A DNA stretch of 64,000 nucleotides, from the NCBI RefSeq assembly GCF_003815655.1, contig NZ_CP033917.1, forward strand, positions 4,712,001-4,776,000, written 5' to 3'. The stretch is from Chryseobacterium sp. G0201 (lineage in GTDB: Bacteria; Bacteroidota; Bacteroidia; Flavobacteriales; Weeksellaceae). Numbering within the stretch: the stretch's first letter is position 1; each line of letters starts with the position of its first letter. The translations under genes were made by a program, and so were the position numbers. The notes under the pieces were generated by a model. That model saw only the letters and a program-made list of their open reading frames with translations, had not been told where the DNA came from and ran no database searches. This document shows, in pieces, positions 10,011 through 17,768 of the stretch.

Positions 10011-11057
10011 TTATTGCAATTCTTTCAGATAAGTAAGCTGATAATCCGGAAGAAGCTCCGGATGAAAAATTTTAATATAATCTTTAAGAATGAGATCAGC
10101 TCTTACAATTCCACTTTCAAAGAAATCATTGGCTTTCTCCCTTTGTTTTCCCATAACTCCGTAGATTTTTCCTTTATTGAAAACATTTAATTTTCCATAA
10201 AAAGGATTCAGGCTAAGCATTTCTTTTTTTGAAGTATGATTTCCGGCATTTACCCAATATTGTACACCGTTAGATTTTGCAAAAACCTCTTCAAAGCTCA
10301 TTGTTAGAGCTTTTTCGTCCGGATTATTTTTTAAAATATATTCTGCATTGGCATCTGATATAAAGTTGGCTACCGAAGTTTTTCCTCCAGGAAGATACCA
10401 AACATCTCCATATATTTCATTCGCTAAAACAACAGGTTTTGATTGAGCTTTTAAAGCCAGTTGTTTTAATTCATTATAATTTTTCTCAATTTCAATATAC
10501 TTTGTTTCTGCTTCTTTATCTTTCGCAAAAAGTTTTCCGAAAAGTTTTAGATAAGCTGTTTTCTCCAATGGCTTCTGTTCCATGTATTCATCAAGAAAAA
10601 TCACCTGAATTCCGTTGTTTTTTAATAATTGATAAGCATTGTCAAAACTTGCAATATAGTTGGTGAAAATCGCATCCGGTTTTAATGAAATGATTTTTTC
10701 AACATCATATTTCTGATCACTTCCTACATTCTGAATTTTTCCTTCTTTAATTAAATTTTGAATTTTATCCGAATAAATATATTCCGGACTTGAAACTCCG
10801 ATAATCAAATTTTCCGCTCCTAATTCAGAAATATATCCTGCCATACTTGCATTCAGTAAGATGATTTTCTTAAATGGAACCTGATTTTTCTTAAAATTAT
10901 AAATGAAATTTCCTGATTTCAACTGTAAATCATCGTTCTGATCTTTGTATTGAAGATGATTTGAGATGGAAGTCCACTCATTAGAAGAAATTTTTTGTTC
11001 TCTTTTACAGCAAATTAGAGTCAAAAACGCGATTAATAGTAAAAATTTCAGTTTCAT
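10011..11057 (-). CDS. ABC transporter substrate-binding lipoprotein (BtuF/FhuD-like)
   Basis: The 348-residue protein has a lipoprotein signal peptide with lipobox-like LTLICC (Cys16/17). The fold is the class III periplasmic binding type (PF01497): two lobes joined by a long helix, with typical segments GAENLIIGVSSPEYIY, ISLKPDAIFTNY and NNGIQVIFLDEY. Such proteins deliver cobalamin, haem or ferric siderophores to an ABC importer. No permease or ATPase gene is adjacent, so the ligand is unknown. It starts an apparent minus-strand operon with mtgA downstream. Confidence 0.85.
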   Translation of the reverse strand: MKLKFLLLIAFLTLICCKREQKISSNEWTSISNHLQYKDQNDDLQLKSGNFIYNFKKNQVPFKKIILLNASMAGYISELGAENLIIGVSSPEYIYSDKIQNLIKEGKIQNVGSDQKYDVEKIISLKPDAIFTNYIASFDNAYQLLKNNGIQVIFLDEYMEQKPLEKTAYLKLFGKLFAKDKEAETKYIEIEKNYNELKQLALKAQSKPVVLANEIYGDVWYLPGGKTSVANFISDANAEYILKNNPDEKALTMSFEEVFAKSNGVQYWVNAGNHTSKKEMLSLNPFYGKLNVFNKGKIYGVMGKQREKANDFFESGIVRADLILKDYIKIFHPELLPDYQLTYLKELQ

Positions 11058-11081
11058 ATTTCAAAGAAAAGAAAAAAGTGC

Positions 11082-11089
11082 TATATTTG
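11082..11089 (+). promoter_or_regulatory. -7 promoter box (TATATTTG) for tRNA-Arg
   Basis: A perfect TAnnTTTG match 28 bases upstream of the mature tRNA 5' end. It also lies just upstream of the divergent lipoprotein gene. Confidence 0.55.
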
Positions 11090-11117
11090 CAAACCTTTAA
11101 ACAACAAAGGAAGTAAC

Positions 11118-11191
11118 GGCCTCGTGGCGCAACTGAATAGCGCATCTGATTACGGCTCAGAAGGTTACAGGTTTGAATCCTGTCGAGGTCA
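11118..11191 (+). tRNA. tRNA-Arg (anticodon ACG)
   Basis: The 74-nt cloverleaf is complete. The acceptor stem GGCCTCG pairs with CGAGGTC (one G-U pair). The anticodon stem TCTGA/TCAGA holds the loop TTACGGC, and the T arm contains GTTTGAATC. The discriminator is A and CCA is not encoded. Its last 14 bases act as the left repeat of the genomic island that follows. Confidence 0.96.
11178..11191 (+). repeat. attL-like direct repeat at tRNA 3' end
   Basis: Sequence tcctgtcgaggtca, identical to 26744-26757. It comprises the T-arm 3' side, acceptor strand and discriminator of tRNA-Arg, a common target of tyrosine recombinases. Confidence 0.75.
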
Positions 11192-11200
11192 CTAAATTTT

Positions 11201-11255
11201 AAAAGAGAATTTTGTAAATTGTTAAAAATCAATTAATTACAAATTCTCTTTTTTC
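11201..11255 (+). terminator. terminator after tRNA-Arg (island side)
   Basis: A long imperfect inverted repeat (AAAAGAGAATTTTGTA against TACAAATTCTCTTTT) followed by a T-rich tract. It would end tRNA transcription just inside the island. Confidence 0.6.
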
Positions 11256-11363
11256 TTTTTGTACCTTTTTTGTATCCGAATTTTCAAAATACACTTTTTT
11301 AAAGCTATTTAAACTTAATTAAATCTATCTGAATTGTAATCCGTGTACTGTTACACAAATATA

Positions 11364-11894
11364 CTACGAATTAAAGTAATGTCCGTTCGATTCAAAATAA
11401 TCATACATAATGTTTCTTGCCGTAGCTTCCCAATCAATCACAACAAAGCTAGGTAAATTGAACGGTATATCATTTTCGTATAAATATTCTACAAACTCAA
11501 TATCGTTTGCAAATTCGCCACAATAAAAATTATTTACATACTCATAAATGCTCTGAAAATCCATTTTTCCTAAACAATCCACGCAGGCTTCAAAAACTTC
11601 TGTATTATGTCCTGAATCATCTATTTGTTCCGCAATATCATAAATGTCGGGAGATAAAAAACTCTCGCTAATCAATCCTAGCCTTTCAAACAGTTCGCAG
11701 TGTTCATAATCGGAAAACATAAATTCAGGGTCATGTTCGTCTTTGTGTAGCTCTCGCATTGCTTCTAGTAGTTCGTCATAATCAGAATAGTCCGAAAGAT
11801 TTAACCATTTACCGTACAGGCTTGAATTGTTGTACTTGTGAAAAGTCCCACAATAAACGGAACAATTGTCGAGACAATTTTGTAAATTTGTCAT
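11364..11894 (-). CDS. ardA: ArdA family antirestriction protein
   Basis: A 176-residue acidic protein (many Asp and Glu) that mimics DNA and blocks type I restriction enzymes. Diagnostic features are the start YCGTFHKYNNSSLYGKWLNL, LSDYSDYDELLEAM and DEHDPEFMFSDYE, all typical of ArdA. I take the ATG at 11894 (MTNLQNCLDN). The longer reading from 11951 adds 19 non-conserved residues and would run through a hairpin. ArdA is typical cargo of conjugative elements, which supports a mobile origin for the island. No restriction system is visible nearby. Confidence 0.88.
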   Translation of the reverse strand: MTNLQNCLDNCSVYCGTFHKYNNSSLYGKWLNLSDYSDYDELLEAMRELHKDEHDPEFMFSDYEHCELFERLGLISESFLSPDIYDIAEQIDDSGHNTEVFEACVDCLGKMDFQSIYEYVNNFYCGEFANDIEFVEYLYENDIPFNLPSFVVIDWEATARNIMYDYFESNGHYFNS

Positions 11895-11929
11895 GTTGAT
11901 AATTTTAGTAAGATTAAAATTTATTGACT

Positions 11930-11958
11930 TGCCTAGTTGTGTTCGAGACATCTAGGCA
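11930..11958 (-). promoter_or_regulatory. hairpin in the 5' leader of ardA
   Basis: A perfect 7-bp stem, TGCCTAG paired with CTAGGCA, encloses a 15-base loop 36 bases upstream of the chosen ardA start. It could be an operator or an RNA control element; the function is not known. Confidence 0.3.
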
Positions 11959-12595
11959 TTTATTTTATATACTGAACCTTGTACACATAGAAATAAGGCT
12001 ATGTTTTAGTAGTAAAGCACAGTATAAATATACGATAAAAAGCCGATAACCACCAGCTTTATAGACACTTTTAACCAAAATATCAACACTTTACAAGACC
12101 TGTTAAAAACTTTTTAACAACTCGGAGCGCAGGAAGATAAAAACAGTCTGAGAAAAACAAAATCCGAGCATAGGGGACGTATCGAAAAAAGTCCGACAAC
12201 CCACACCCAAACCGTTATAGTAGGTACAGACCCGATACCTATATGAAAATTTTGAGATTTGGCATAGGGGGACGTTTTACAGTGAAAATTTGATACGGTG
12301 GGGTAATTAGGTCGGTATATATAATATTGCCTGACAGTAGCCCCACAGCCAATAAAAATAAAAGCATTCATAATACTCATTCAGTGTACCATTGTTTGAG
12401 GGAGCAATTAAACATTTTGGGGTAAATAGTCATATAATATATTGACAAAATCACACCTTTTCAAATCAATGATTTTTTAACTTCCGACAAAACCATAGTG
12501 ATTGCTTACCATACCTAAAACCTAGATAAAATCTTTAAAGTTGAAAAAAATTTCGCAGGTTTTTGAAGCAAAGCCAAAAGATTAGTAAAATTTCA
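11959..12595. other. intergenic stretch without a convincing gene
   Basis: About 640 bases between ardA and the structured leader. A minus-strand 88-codon frame (12114-12380) has no recognisable composition or family and is probably not a gene. The stretch is locally richer in G and C than the surroundings (for example 12150-12310). It could hold a transfer origin or regulatory DNA, but I see no diagnostic motif. Confidence 0.4.
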
Positions 12596-12603
12596 TATTT
12601 TTG
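12596..12603 (+). promoter_or_regulatory. -7 promoter box (TATTTTTG) ahead of the structured leader
   Basis: TAnnTTTG match that would start transcription a few bases before the folded region 12604-12840. This makes that region a transcribed leader or small RNA. Confidence 0.5.
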
Positions 12604-12840
12604 TAGCTAGAATTTTAACGAAAAATATAAAGCGTTAGCTTTTATTCTGTTATAGGAAATCTGACAATTTCAAAAATGTAACATAGAATAAACAGTTGAT
12701 GCCCGTGCTATGGCGTGCGGGCTATTACTTGTTTGTGTTACATGGTTTTGTCAGAACCTCCTATAGCAAATTAAGTTTAGTCCCACGCTTTTTGCATTTA
12801 TTAACCTTCACTTTAGGGACTGAGTGAGCTGACAAATCAC
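12604..12840 (+). ncRNA. candidate structured RNA or leader with nested inverted repeats
   Basis: Three inverted repeats are nested in order. TATAGG with TCTGACAA lies on the left (12651-12664) and TTGTCAGA with CCTATA on the right (12747-12766). Inside them ATGTAACA pairs with TGTTACAT, and at the centre GCCCG pairs with CGGGC around a short loop (12700-12721). A second stem (AGTCCC with GGGACT, about 12779-12825) precedes the start codon at 12842. The concentric arrangement is far from random. It could be a riboregulator of the downstream operon, a small RNA or a DNA processing site. Confidence 0.45.
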
Positions 12841-12841
12841 T

Positions 12842-13741
12842 ATGAAAAAGATCTTTATTTCCGTATTTATGCTAATCGGAATTTATTGTTTTTCCCAAAC
12901 AGCAACTAAAAAGTATAATTCTTTCTATAACCGATATGAATATTTTGATTCTAGCGGAAATATGATTGGATATGAAAAGTACAATAACCTTTCAAAACAA
13001 TGGGAATATTATACTACAGGTACTACTGCACAATCTCAACAACCGACACAATACCGTGATCCGCAACAACTAAGTATTTCAGGTTTAGGAAATGCAATGA
13101 CAGCAAAGCAAAACAGATACGACAATAATGTTCAGCAAGTTCAAAGAACAGTAAATTTAATATCTAACCAAATCAATAATTTAGATGTTACAGACAAACA
13201 AAGACAACTCATACATGACACTTTCCAAAAAAGCTGTATTAATGAAGTAAATCGAACTAAAATTAATTACTCATCAGCCAATGAAACCAACCGTATTATA
13301 CAATGGTTGTACGATTCTATTAACACTATAATTAAAAACGTTACAGCGCCTAGTTTTAATTCCATGCCAGATAGCAACAGTCAGTCTAGCAATTATAGTA
13401 GTAATAGTCTAGTAATTGCGAACTATGGTAAAAAGCTACCCGTATACAATATAGCCGTTTTTAGCCAAAGTAGTAACAGATTAAGGGACGAAACGATAAT
13501 GAGCGACTCTTATGTTATTATAAATGAAAATCGAATTGAATTCAAAAGAGCTGATGGATTTGTCACTTATAGAAATTTTTATGATAAGGTTTATAATGAG
13601 CAAAAAAAAGGTTATACATATTCGTCAACTACAGGTGCAGTATTCATACATGACGATTTAAAATATGTTGAATTTTTCGAAACTAATTTAGCAGAAGGCG
13701 AAAACTATACATACTTTATTACACCATTTGGAAATAGGTAA
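12842..13741 (+). CDS. secreted hypothetical protein (island operon)
   Basis: The 299-residue protein begins with a clear signal peptide (MKKIFISVFMLIGIYCFSQ). Tyr- and Asn-rich motifs follow (NSFYNRYEYFDSSGNMIGYEK), then a Gln/Asn/Ser-rich linker, and a C-terminal part with alternating hydrophobic and polar residues suggesting beta structure. No family is recognised. It is the first gene after the structured leader and heads a run of four small same-strand genes ending at a terminator at 15079. Genes of this kind often travel with Bacteroidota conjugative elements, but I see no diagnostic domain. Confidence 0.7.
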   Translation: MKKIFISVFMLIGIYCFSQTATKKYNSFYNRYEYFDSSGNMIGYEKYNNLSKQWEYYTTGTTAQSQQPTQYRDPQQLSISGLGNAMTAKQNRYDNNVQQVQRTVNLISNQINNLDVTDKQRQLIHDTFQKSCINEVNRTKINYSSANETNRIIQWLYDSINTIIKNVTAPSFNSMPDSNSQSSNYSSNSLVIANYGKKLPVYNIAVFSQSSNRLRDETIMSDSYVIINENRIEFKRADGFVTYRNFYDKVYNEQKKGYTYSSTTGAVFIHDDLKYVEFFETNLAEGENYTYFITPFGNR

Positions 13742-13776
13742 TTCTATATTATACAGGTTATTTTAAAGATATAGTT

Positions 13777-14319
13777 ATGACAGAAAAGAAAGAAATCCAA
13801 ATAGATAAAAAAAATTCTAAGTCAATAGTAGTTGCTTTTATTTTAGCATTTTTAACTGTTTTTGCAATAGAGAATTTTAGTACATTTTCTTACATTCCAA
13901 ATCTCGGTAAATCCTCAATAGATTACGGACATAAGATTGTGATAAGTGGCGAGTATGATACACGAACAACTCCCGTAGGTGCATTATACCAAACAACACC
14001 TTTTGGAACAAAGATAGATTTACCTACAAATGGCATGATGTGCAGTGAGCTACTGTTTGATTCAGATTTCAGAAAATACTCTAATAAAGTTGTGTTGTAT
14101 GCAAAAGCCGTATTCAACGATTACAAATATCTCCTGCTGTTTTGGTTAGCATATACGCTTATCGTACTATTTTTCAAGAGATACTGTCTAAAGGTTTTGA
14201 TTCTGATACTCCCAACCTTAGGGATCAGTTGTGACAAAACCAAACAAGAACCAATAACAACCTCTGTAACACATGAAGATACAGCAAAAACCACCTCAGA
14301 GTTGATACAACATCCATAA
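13777..14319 (+). CDS. hypothetical protein with two membrane segments
   Basis: The 180-residue protein has a basic N-terminus, one membrane helix at about residues 18-38 (SIVVAFILAFLTVFAIENF) and a second at about 115-150. Between them lies a soluble loop of about 75 residues. The short C-terminal tail is rich in Thr and Ser. No family recognised. It lies 35 bases after the preceding gene on the same strand. Confidence 0.6.
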   Translation: MTEKKEIQIDKKNSKSIVVAFILAFLTVFAIENFSTFSYIPNLGKSSIDYGHKIVISGEYDTRTTPVGALYQTTPFGTKIDLPTNGMMCSELLFDSDFRKYSNKVVLYAKAVFNDYKYLLLFWLAYTLIVLFFKRYCLKVLILILPTLGISCDKTKQEPITTSVTHEDTAKTTSELIQHP

Positions 14320-14378
14320 AACACTCATTTGTAGTCTTTAAAGTAAAAGATAAATACTTCGGAAAAGAATTAACAATA

Positions 14379-14750
14379 GTGACAGGAATCTTTAACACAC
14401 CATACACCATTAGTATCGATGAGGAATACATGATTTTAGACGATACACAGGCAAAGTGCAATGCCTATCTGTTTGACAAAAACATTCTTGAAAGGTACAT
14501 GATGAGATTTGACAGTTATGCAGAAGCAAGTCAGGAAAAGGAACGAATCTCTAAAATCCGTAACACAACTGCATCAAGTCAGAAACCTACTCCAAAAACT
14601 TTGACCAAAGAAGAACAGGAGCAGATTATCCGAGAATGGAAAAGCATTACCCCCGAGCAACACGAAGAAGCCCGACAGTTACAAATGGAGCATGAAATGT
14701 GGGTTGAGGAACAAAGAAGAAACGGAAACTATAACAACAACTATAATTAA
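14379..14750 (+). CDS. hypothetical protein with charged helical C-terminus, GTG start
   Basis: The 123-residue product starts at a GTG. No ATG is available upstream, although the same frame stays open and protein-like back to 14277 (including KHSFVVFKVKDKYFGKELT). The real start may therefore be further upstream with a non-ATG codon, or the 5' end of a longer gene may have been lost. The C-terminal half is highly charged and Gln/Glu-rich (KEEQEQIIREWKSITPEQHE), probably a coiled coil. No family recognised. Confidence 0.5.
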   Translation: MTGIFNTPYTISIDEEYMILDDTQAKCNAYLFDKNILERYMMRFDSYAEASQEKERISKIRNTTASSQKPTPKTLTKEEQEQIIREWKSITPEQHEEARQLQMEHEMWVEEQRRNGNYNNNYN

Positions 14751-14758
14751 TATCAACT

Positions 14759-15073
14759 ATGAAAAAATTACTTTTCACGCTATTATTAGTGTCTACACCA
14801 ACATTATTTTTTGCTCAACAGGAAGAGAAACCACAAACCGCCAAAGAATGTGATTTACCGAAAGATTTCAAAGAACCAATCAAAAACAACCGCCTGAAAA
14901 AGTTCGTAGCGATTGACAACGGAGTTGAGGAAAAAGAGGTAATTATTATCCGAGCGCAAAACGGATTCGGGAGCGGAATTTATACCGCCTGTGTAAAAGG
15001 TCAGCCAATCAAATACCAAAAGATGGGTACGGTATTTATGAGAGATGGCAACAACCCATTCAAAAGCAATTAA
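14759..15073 (+). CDS. small secreted hypothetical protein
   Basis: The 104-residue protein has a signal peptide (MKKLLFTLLLVSTPTLFFAQ, cut after AQ). The mature part is basic, with segments NNRLKKFVAIDNGVEEKE and NGFGSGIYTACVKGQPIKY and two Cys (in ECDLP and TACVK) that could form one disulfide. No family recognised. It lies 8 bases after the preceding gene and is the last gene before a terminator, so it ends the four-gene unit. Confidence 0.65.
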   Translation: MKKLLFTLLLVSTPTLFFAQQEEKPQTAKECDLPKDFKEPIKNNRLKKFVAIDNGVEEKEVIIIRAQNGFGSGIYTACVKGQPIKYQKMGTVFMRDGNNPFKSN

Positions 15074-15078
15074 TCTTG

Positions 15079-15111
15079 AGCCTTGACCGTGTGAGTCAGG
15101 GCTTGTTTTTT
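15079..15111 (+). terminator. terminator of the 12842-15073 gene run
   Basis: A 9-bp stem (AGCCTTGAC with GTCAGGGCT, one G-U pair), 7-base loop, then TG and a run of T. Confidence 0.8.
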
Positions 15112-15272
15112 ATCTGTAATTACACCCAAGTTTATACAATCATTCCAAATGGGGAAATTTAAAGAATACGCAACAATTATTATTAGTTAGCAAAACACTT
15201 CTCAAGTTGTCAATCACCTCTAAAAAGTATAAAAGAGATTTTAACACGTCAAGTTTTGTCGCTACTGCCATC

Positions 15273-15280
15273 TATATTTG
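15273..15280 (+). promoter_or_regulatory. -7 promoter box (TATATTTG) for the toxin gene
   Basis: A perfect TAnnTTTG match 45 bases upstream of the ATG at 15326. It gives the toxin and partner gene their own promoter. Confidence 0.5.
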
Positions 15281-15325
15281 CTTTTAGAAACATTTCAAAA
15301 AGGTAAATAATTAAAACATGATTTT

Positions 15326-17392
15326 ATGGAAAATATTTTAGACGACATTAGCGATTTTGACGAAGAAAGCAAACGAATACTTCGAGGAAACAGTTTCATA
15401 CAATTTGCAGAACTAGAAAAAGGAATTTACGGAAGTGGTAAAGACCCTTTTGAAGGGATAAGAACCAATAAAACATTTGATGAAATCTCCAATGAGTACG
15501 CATTAAGTACACCTTTTAGAAAAAATAGTGCTTTTTACAAACCTACAGTTGAAGATTATGATGCCTTATCTCAAGATTTTTACACGGGAGGAATTAACTA
15601 TGAACTTCTTGCAAAAGATTTAAAAGAAAAGTTAGGACTGATAAATAGCTTCTTGTTTGAGCCAGAAAAATATTTATTGGAAGATAAAACTATTTATTCA
15701 GGTTCTTCCTCATTTAGCACTCCTGTATTCAGCAGTGTTAAAAATAACAAACCCTTTTTGTATAAAAAGAACGACACAGAAGTTCAAGCTATTTTTGATT
15801 TAGCCAAATTAAATACTAGAAAAAATTTATTGAGTAACTCCTATAATTTTGGAATTTATTTTGATAATTATAAAGTAACCTATAATCTGAATTTTATCTA
15901 TAAGGATGGTGAAGATAAAAAATTCTCAGATACACAAACAAATGCAACTGAAAACCCCTATGATTTCAAATTGAATGACGAATATATTGCAATAAAGTTA
16001 TATACAGGGAATGCAGAGACCTTTCTTGAGTTTTTACGAATTATAAAAGGTGATTCACAAGCTGAACAAATTAAAAAAGATATTATCCGATATTATAAAA
16101 ATTTCTTTGTAACAGCTGAAAATAACCCTGATATTATTGATGCTTTATATGAAAATATCCCTGATTTTGTTTTAGAAGTTCTTACGGATGAGATGCTTTG
16201 GAAAAATTTCATTTCGCTTTCTGAAAAAGCTATTAATACGTCTGGTACTAATGAAAACATGTCAGTTATTAACTTGTTGAAAGGAGTCAAAAATGGAGTT
16301 TGGTGGGGTAATCAAATTAATAATAATCCTGATGTGGTAAGAAAAGTTTTGAATAAAATCCAGGCTAAATATCTTGAGGATTTTATTATTGAATTATCTA
16401 AAGTTGGGCGCAAAGCTTGGAAAGATTCTGATTACCAAAATGCAATTAGCTATTCTCTTGAAATGAAAGATATCTTGAAAAATGGTATTGTTGAAAACAG
16501 ATTTGTTTATTGGAGTGGCTTTTTGGAAAAAGAAAAGAAATTTGAAGTTGGCTTTACCATTCACTCTTATATTGACGGAAATTTGGCAGAAAGCGGATCT
16601 GAAACATTAGGTATCAATTATGCCTTTACTCCATTAAAAATACCAGATGATAAAGGAGATTACTTTATACCTACAATTGTTGCTAATTATTTTACTGAAA
16701 AACAAATAGATGAAGACCGATGGACAATTTTGGAAAATATTACAGCAGGGTTATTGCCTGAATTTGAATTGGTTGCTTTTAAAAGCTTTTCTTCTTTAGC
16801 GGCAAAATTGAGATATTCCAAATATTTAAAGATCTTAGGAGAAAATCCTGCTTTTCAGAAAATATTAGTTGAACTTTCTAGTACAAGGTATATGACAAAA
16901 TATTTATCTTTGGAAGAGGAAGCTGCAGTAAGACTTTATACAACAGGATATTATTCTGGTTTAAACAGAGCTTTAAGAGGGGGAATACCAATGACGGAAG
17001 AATACAAAGCATATAAGGAACTACTCAATAATGCTTTGAATAAACTGCCAAAAACCAGCTCATCAACTTTCTACAGATTAGAAAAAATGTCTCCTGAAAT
17101 GCTGAGTAAAGAATATGCAATAGGTAAGACAGTTGAAAAAAGAAGCTTCACCTCCTCTACTTATGATTATACGGCAGCAGAAGAAATGATGTTTGACGAT
17201 GCAGGTTTTAACGTATTAGTAAAAATTACAGGTAAAAACGGTAAGAGCATAGAAGCTACATCAAAAATACCTGCTGAAAAGGAAATACTTTTTAAGAGTA
17301 ATACAAAGTTTATAGTTGAAGAAATTAAAGAAATGCCAAGTCCAATTAGTCCAAGTGAAAATATAATGTTTATTAAATTAGTTGAAAAATAA
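15326..17392 (+). CDS. candidate ADP-ribosyltransferase toxin (Arg-specific type)
   Basis: The 688-residue protein carries a C-terminal mono-ADP-ribosyltransferase domain (about 520-688). It opens with LSLEEEAAVRLYTTG, as in ART exoenzymes. The three catalytic signatures are in order: Arg584 (FYRLE), the STS-like motif FTSST at 608-612, and E-x-E at 651-653 (AEKEILF) followed by KFIVEEI. The first 500 residues are acidic and mostly helical, with no recognised domain and no signal peptide. They may be a trafficking or polymorphic-toxin region. The gene has its own promoter and a 2-base gap to a small partner gene. Toxin role and target are inferred. Alternatively it could modify a phage or host protein as a defence effector. 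Confidence 0.75.
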   Translation: MENILDDISDFDEESKRILRGNSFIQFAELEKGIYGSGKDPFEGIRTNKTFDEISNEYALSTPFRKNSAFYKPTVEDYDALSQDFYTGGINYELLAKDLKEKLGLINSFLFEPEKYLLEDKTIYSGSSSFSTPVFSSVKNNKPFLYKKNDTEVQAIFDLAKLNTRKNLLSNSYNFGIYFDNYKVTYNLNFIYKDGEDKKFSDTQTNATENPYDFKLNDEYIAIKLYTGNAETFLEFLRIIKGDSQAEQIKKDIIRYYKNFFVTAENNPDIIDALYENIPDFVLEVLTDEMLWKNFISLSEKAINTSGTNENMSVINLLKGVKNGVWWGNQINNNPDVVRKVLNKIQAKYLEDFIIELSKVGRKAWKDSDYQNAISYSLEMKDILKNGIVENRFVYWSGFLEKEKKFEVGFTIHSYIDGNLAESGSETLGINYAFTPLKIPDDKGDYFIPTIVANYFTEKQIDEDRWTILENITAGLLPEFELVAFKSFSSLAAKLRYSKYLKILGENPAFQKILVELSSTRYMTKYLSLEEEAAVRLYTTGYYSGLNRALRGGIPMTEEYKAYKELLNNALNKLPKTSSSTFYRLEKMSPEMLSKEYAIGKTVEKRSFTSSTYDYTAAEEMMFDDAGFNVLVKITGKNGKSIEATSKIPAEKEILFKSNTKFIVEEIKEMPSPISPSENIMFIKLVEK

Positions 17393-17394
17393 AA

Positions 17395-17649
17395 ATGGAA
17401 GATATTAAAGAAAAAAAACAGAGATTGGAATACCTATTGTCAAGAAATGAAGTTTTAAGAGAAAAATTATTCTTTGGCGTTCCAAAAGATTTAGATAAAT
17501 TCAAAAAAGATAATGAAATTGAATACAAAGAATACTATTCCAATACAGAAGAAATTCGAAAATTGAAATTAGAATTAATGACTCCAGAAGAAAAGCTAGA
17601 ATATTATCGTCAAAAGGAAATGGCTAAAGAGAAATATAAAGACTCTTAA
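17395..17649 (+). CDS. small coiled-coil protein, candidate partner or immunity of the ART toxin
   Basis: An 84-residue, very charged protein (Lys and Glu rich, for example KEKKQRLEYLLSRNEVLREK) predicted to be almost all helix. It starts 2 bases after the toxin stop and ends before a shared terminator, so it is translated from the same message. The position fits an immunity protein, but its helical, charged nature would also fit a chaperone or adaptor. No family recognised. Confidence 0.65.
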   Translation: MEDIKEKKQRLEYLLSRNEVLREKLFFGVPKDLDKFKKDNEIEYKEYYSNTEEIRKLKLELMTPEEKLEYYRQKEMAKEKYKDS

Positions 17650-17691
17650 TTTAATTAAATGAATTAGTCACGATTTAATCTGACAGTTATA

Positions 17692-17742
17692 AAAAATGAT
17701 TGGTTCTACCGTATTATCAACATGGTAAAACCAATCATTTTT
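17692..17742. terminator. bidirectional terminator
   Basis: A long stem (AAAAATGATTGGTT with AACCAATCATTTTT, extended by ACC/GGT) with a T run on either strand. It separates the convergent toxin unit and AlbA_2 gene. Confidence 0.85.
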
Positions 17743-17768
17743 ATTTTAAACCACTTATCAATAAATTC

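Noticed and set aside
12114..12380. Minus-strand 88-codon frame in the ardA-leader gap
   Set aside because: Amino acid composition is not protein-like (runs such as WVWVVGLFS, scattered Cys), no promoter or neighbour fit; treated as chance.
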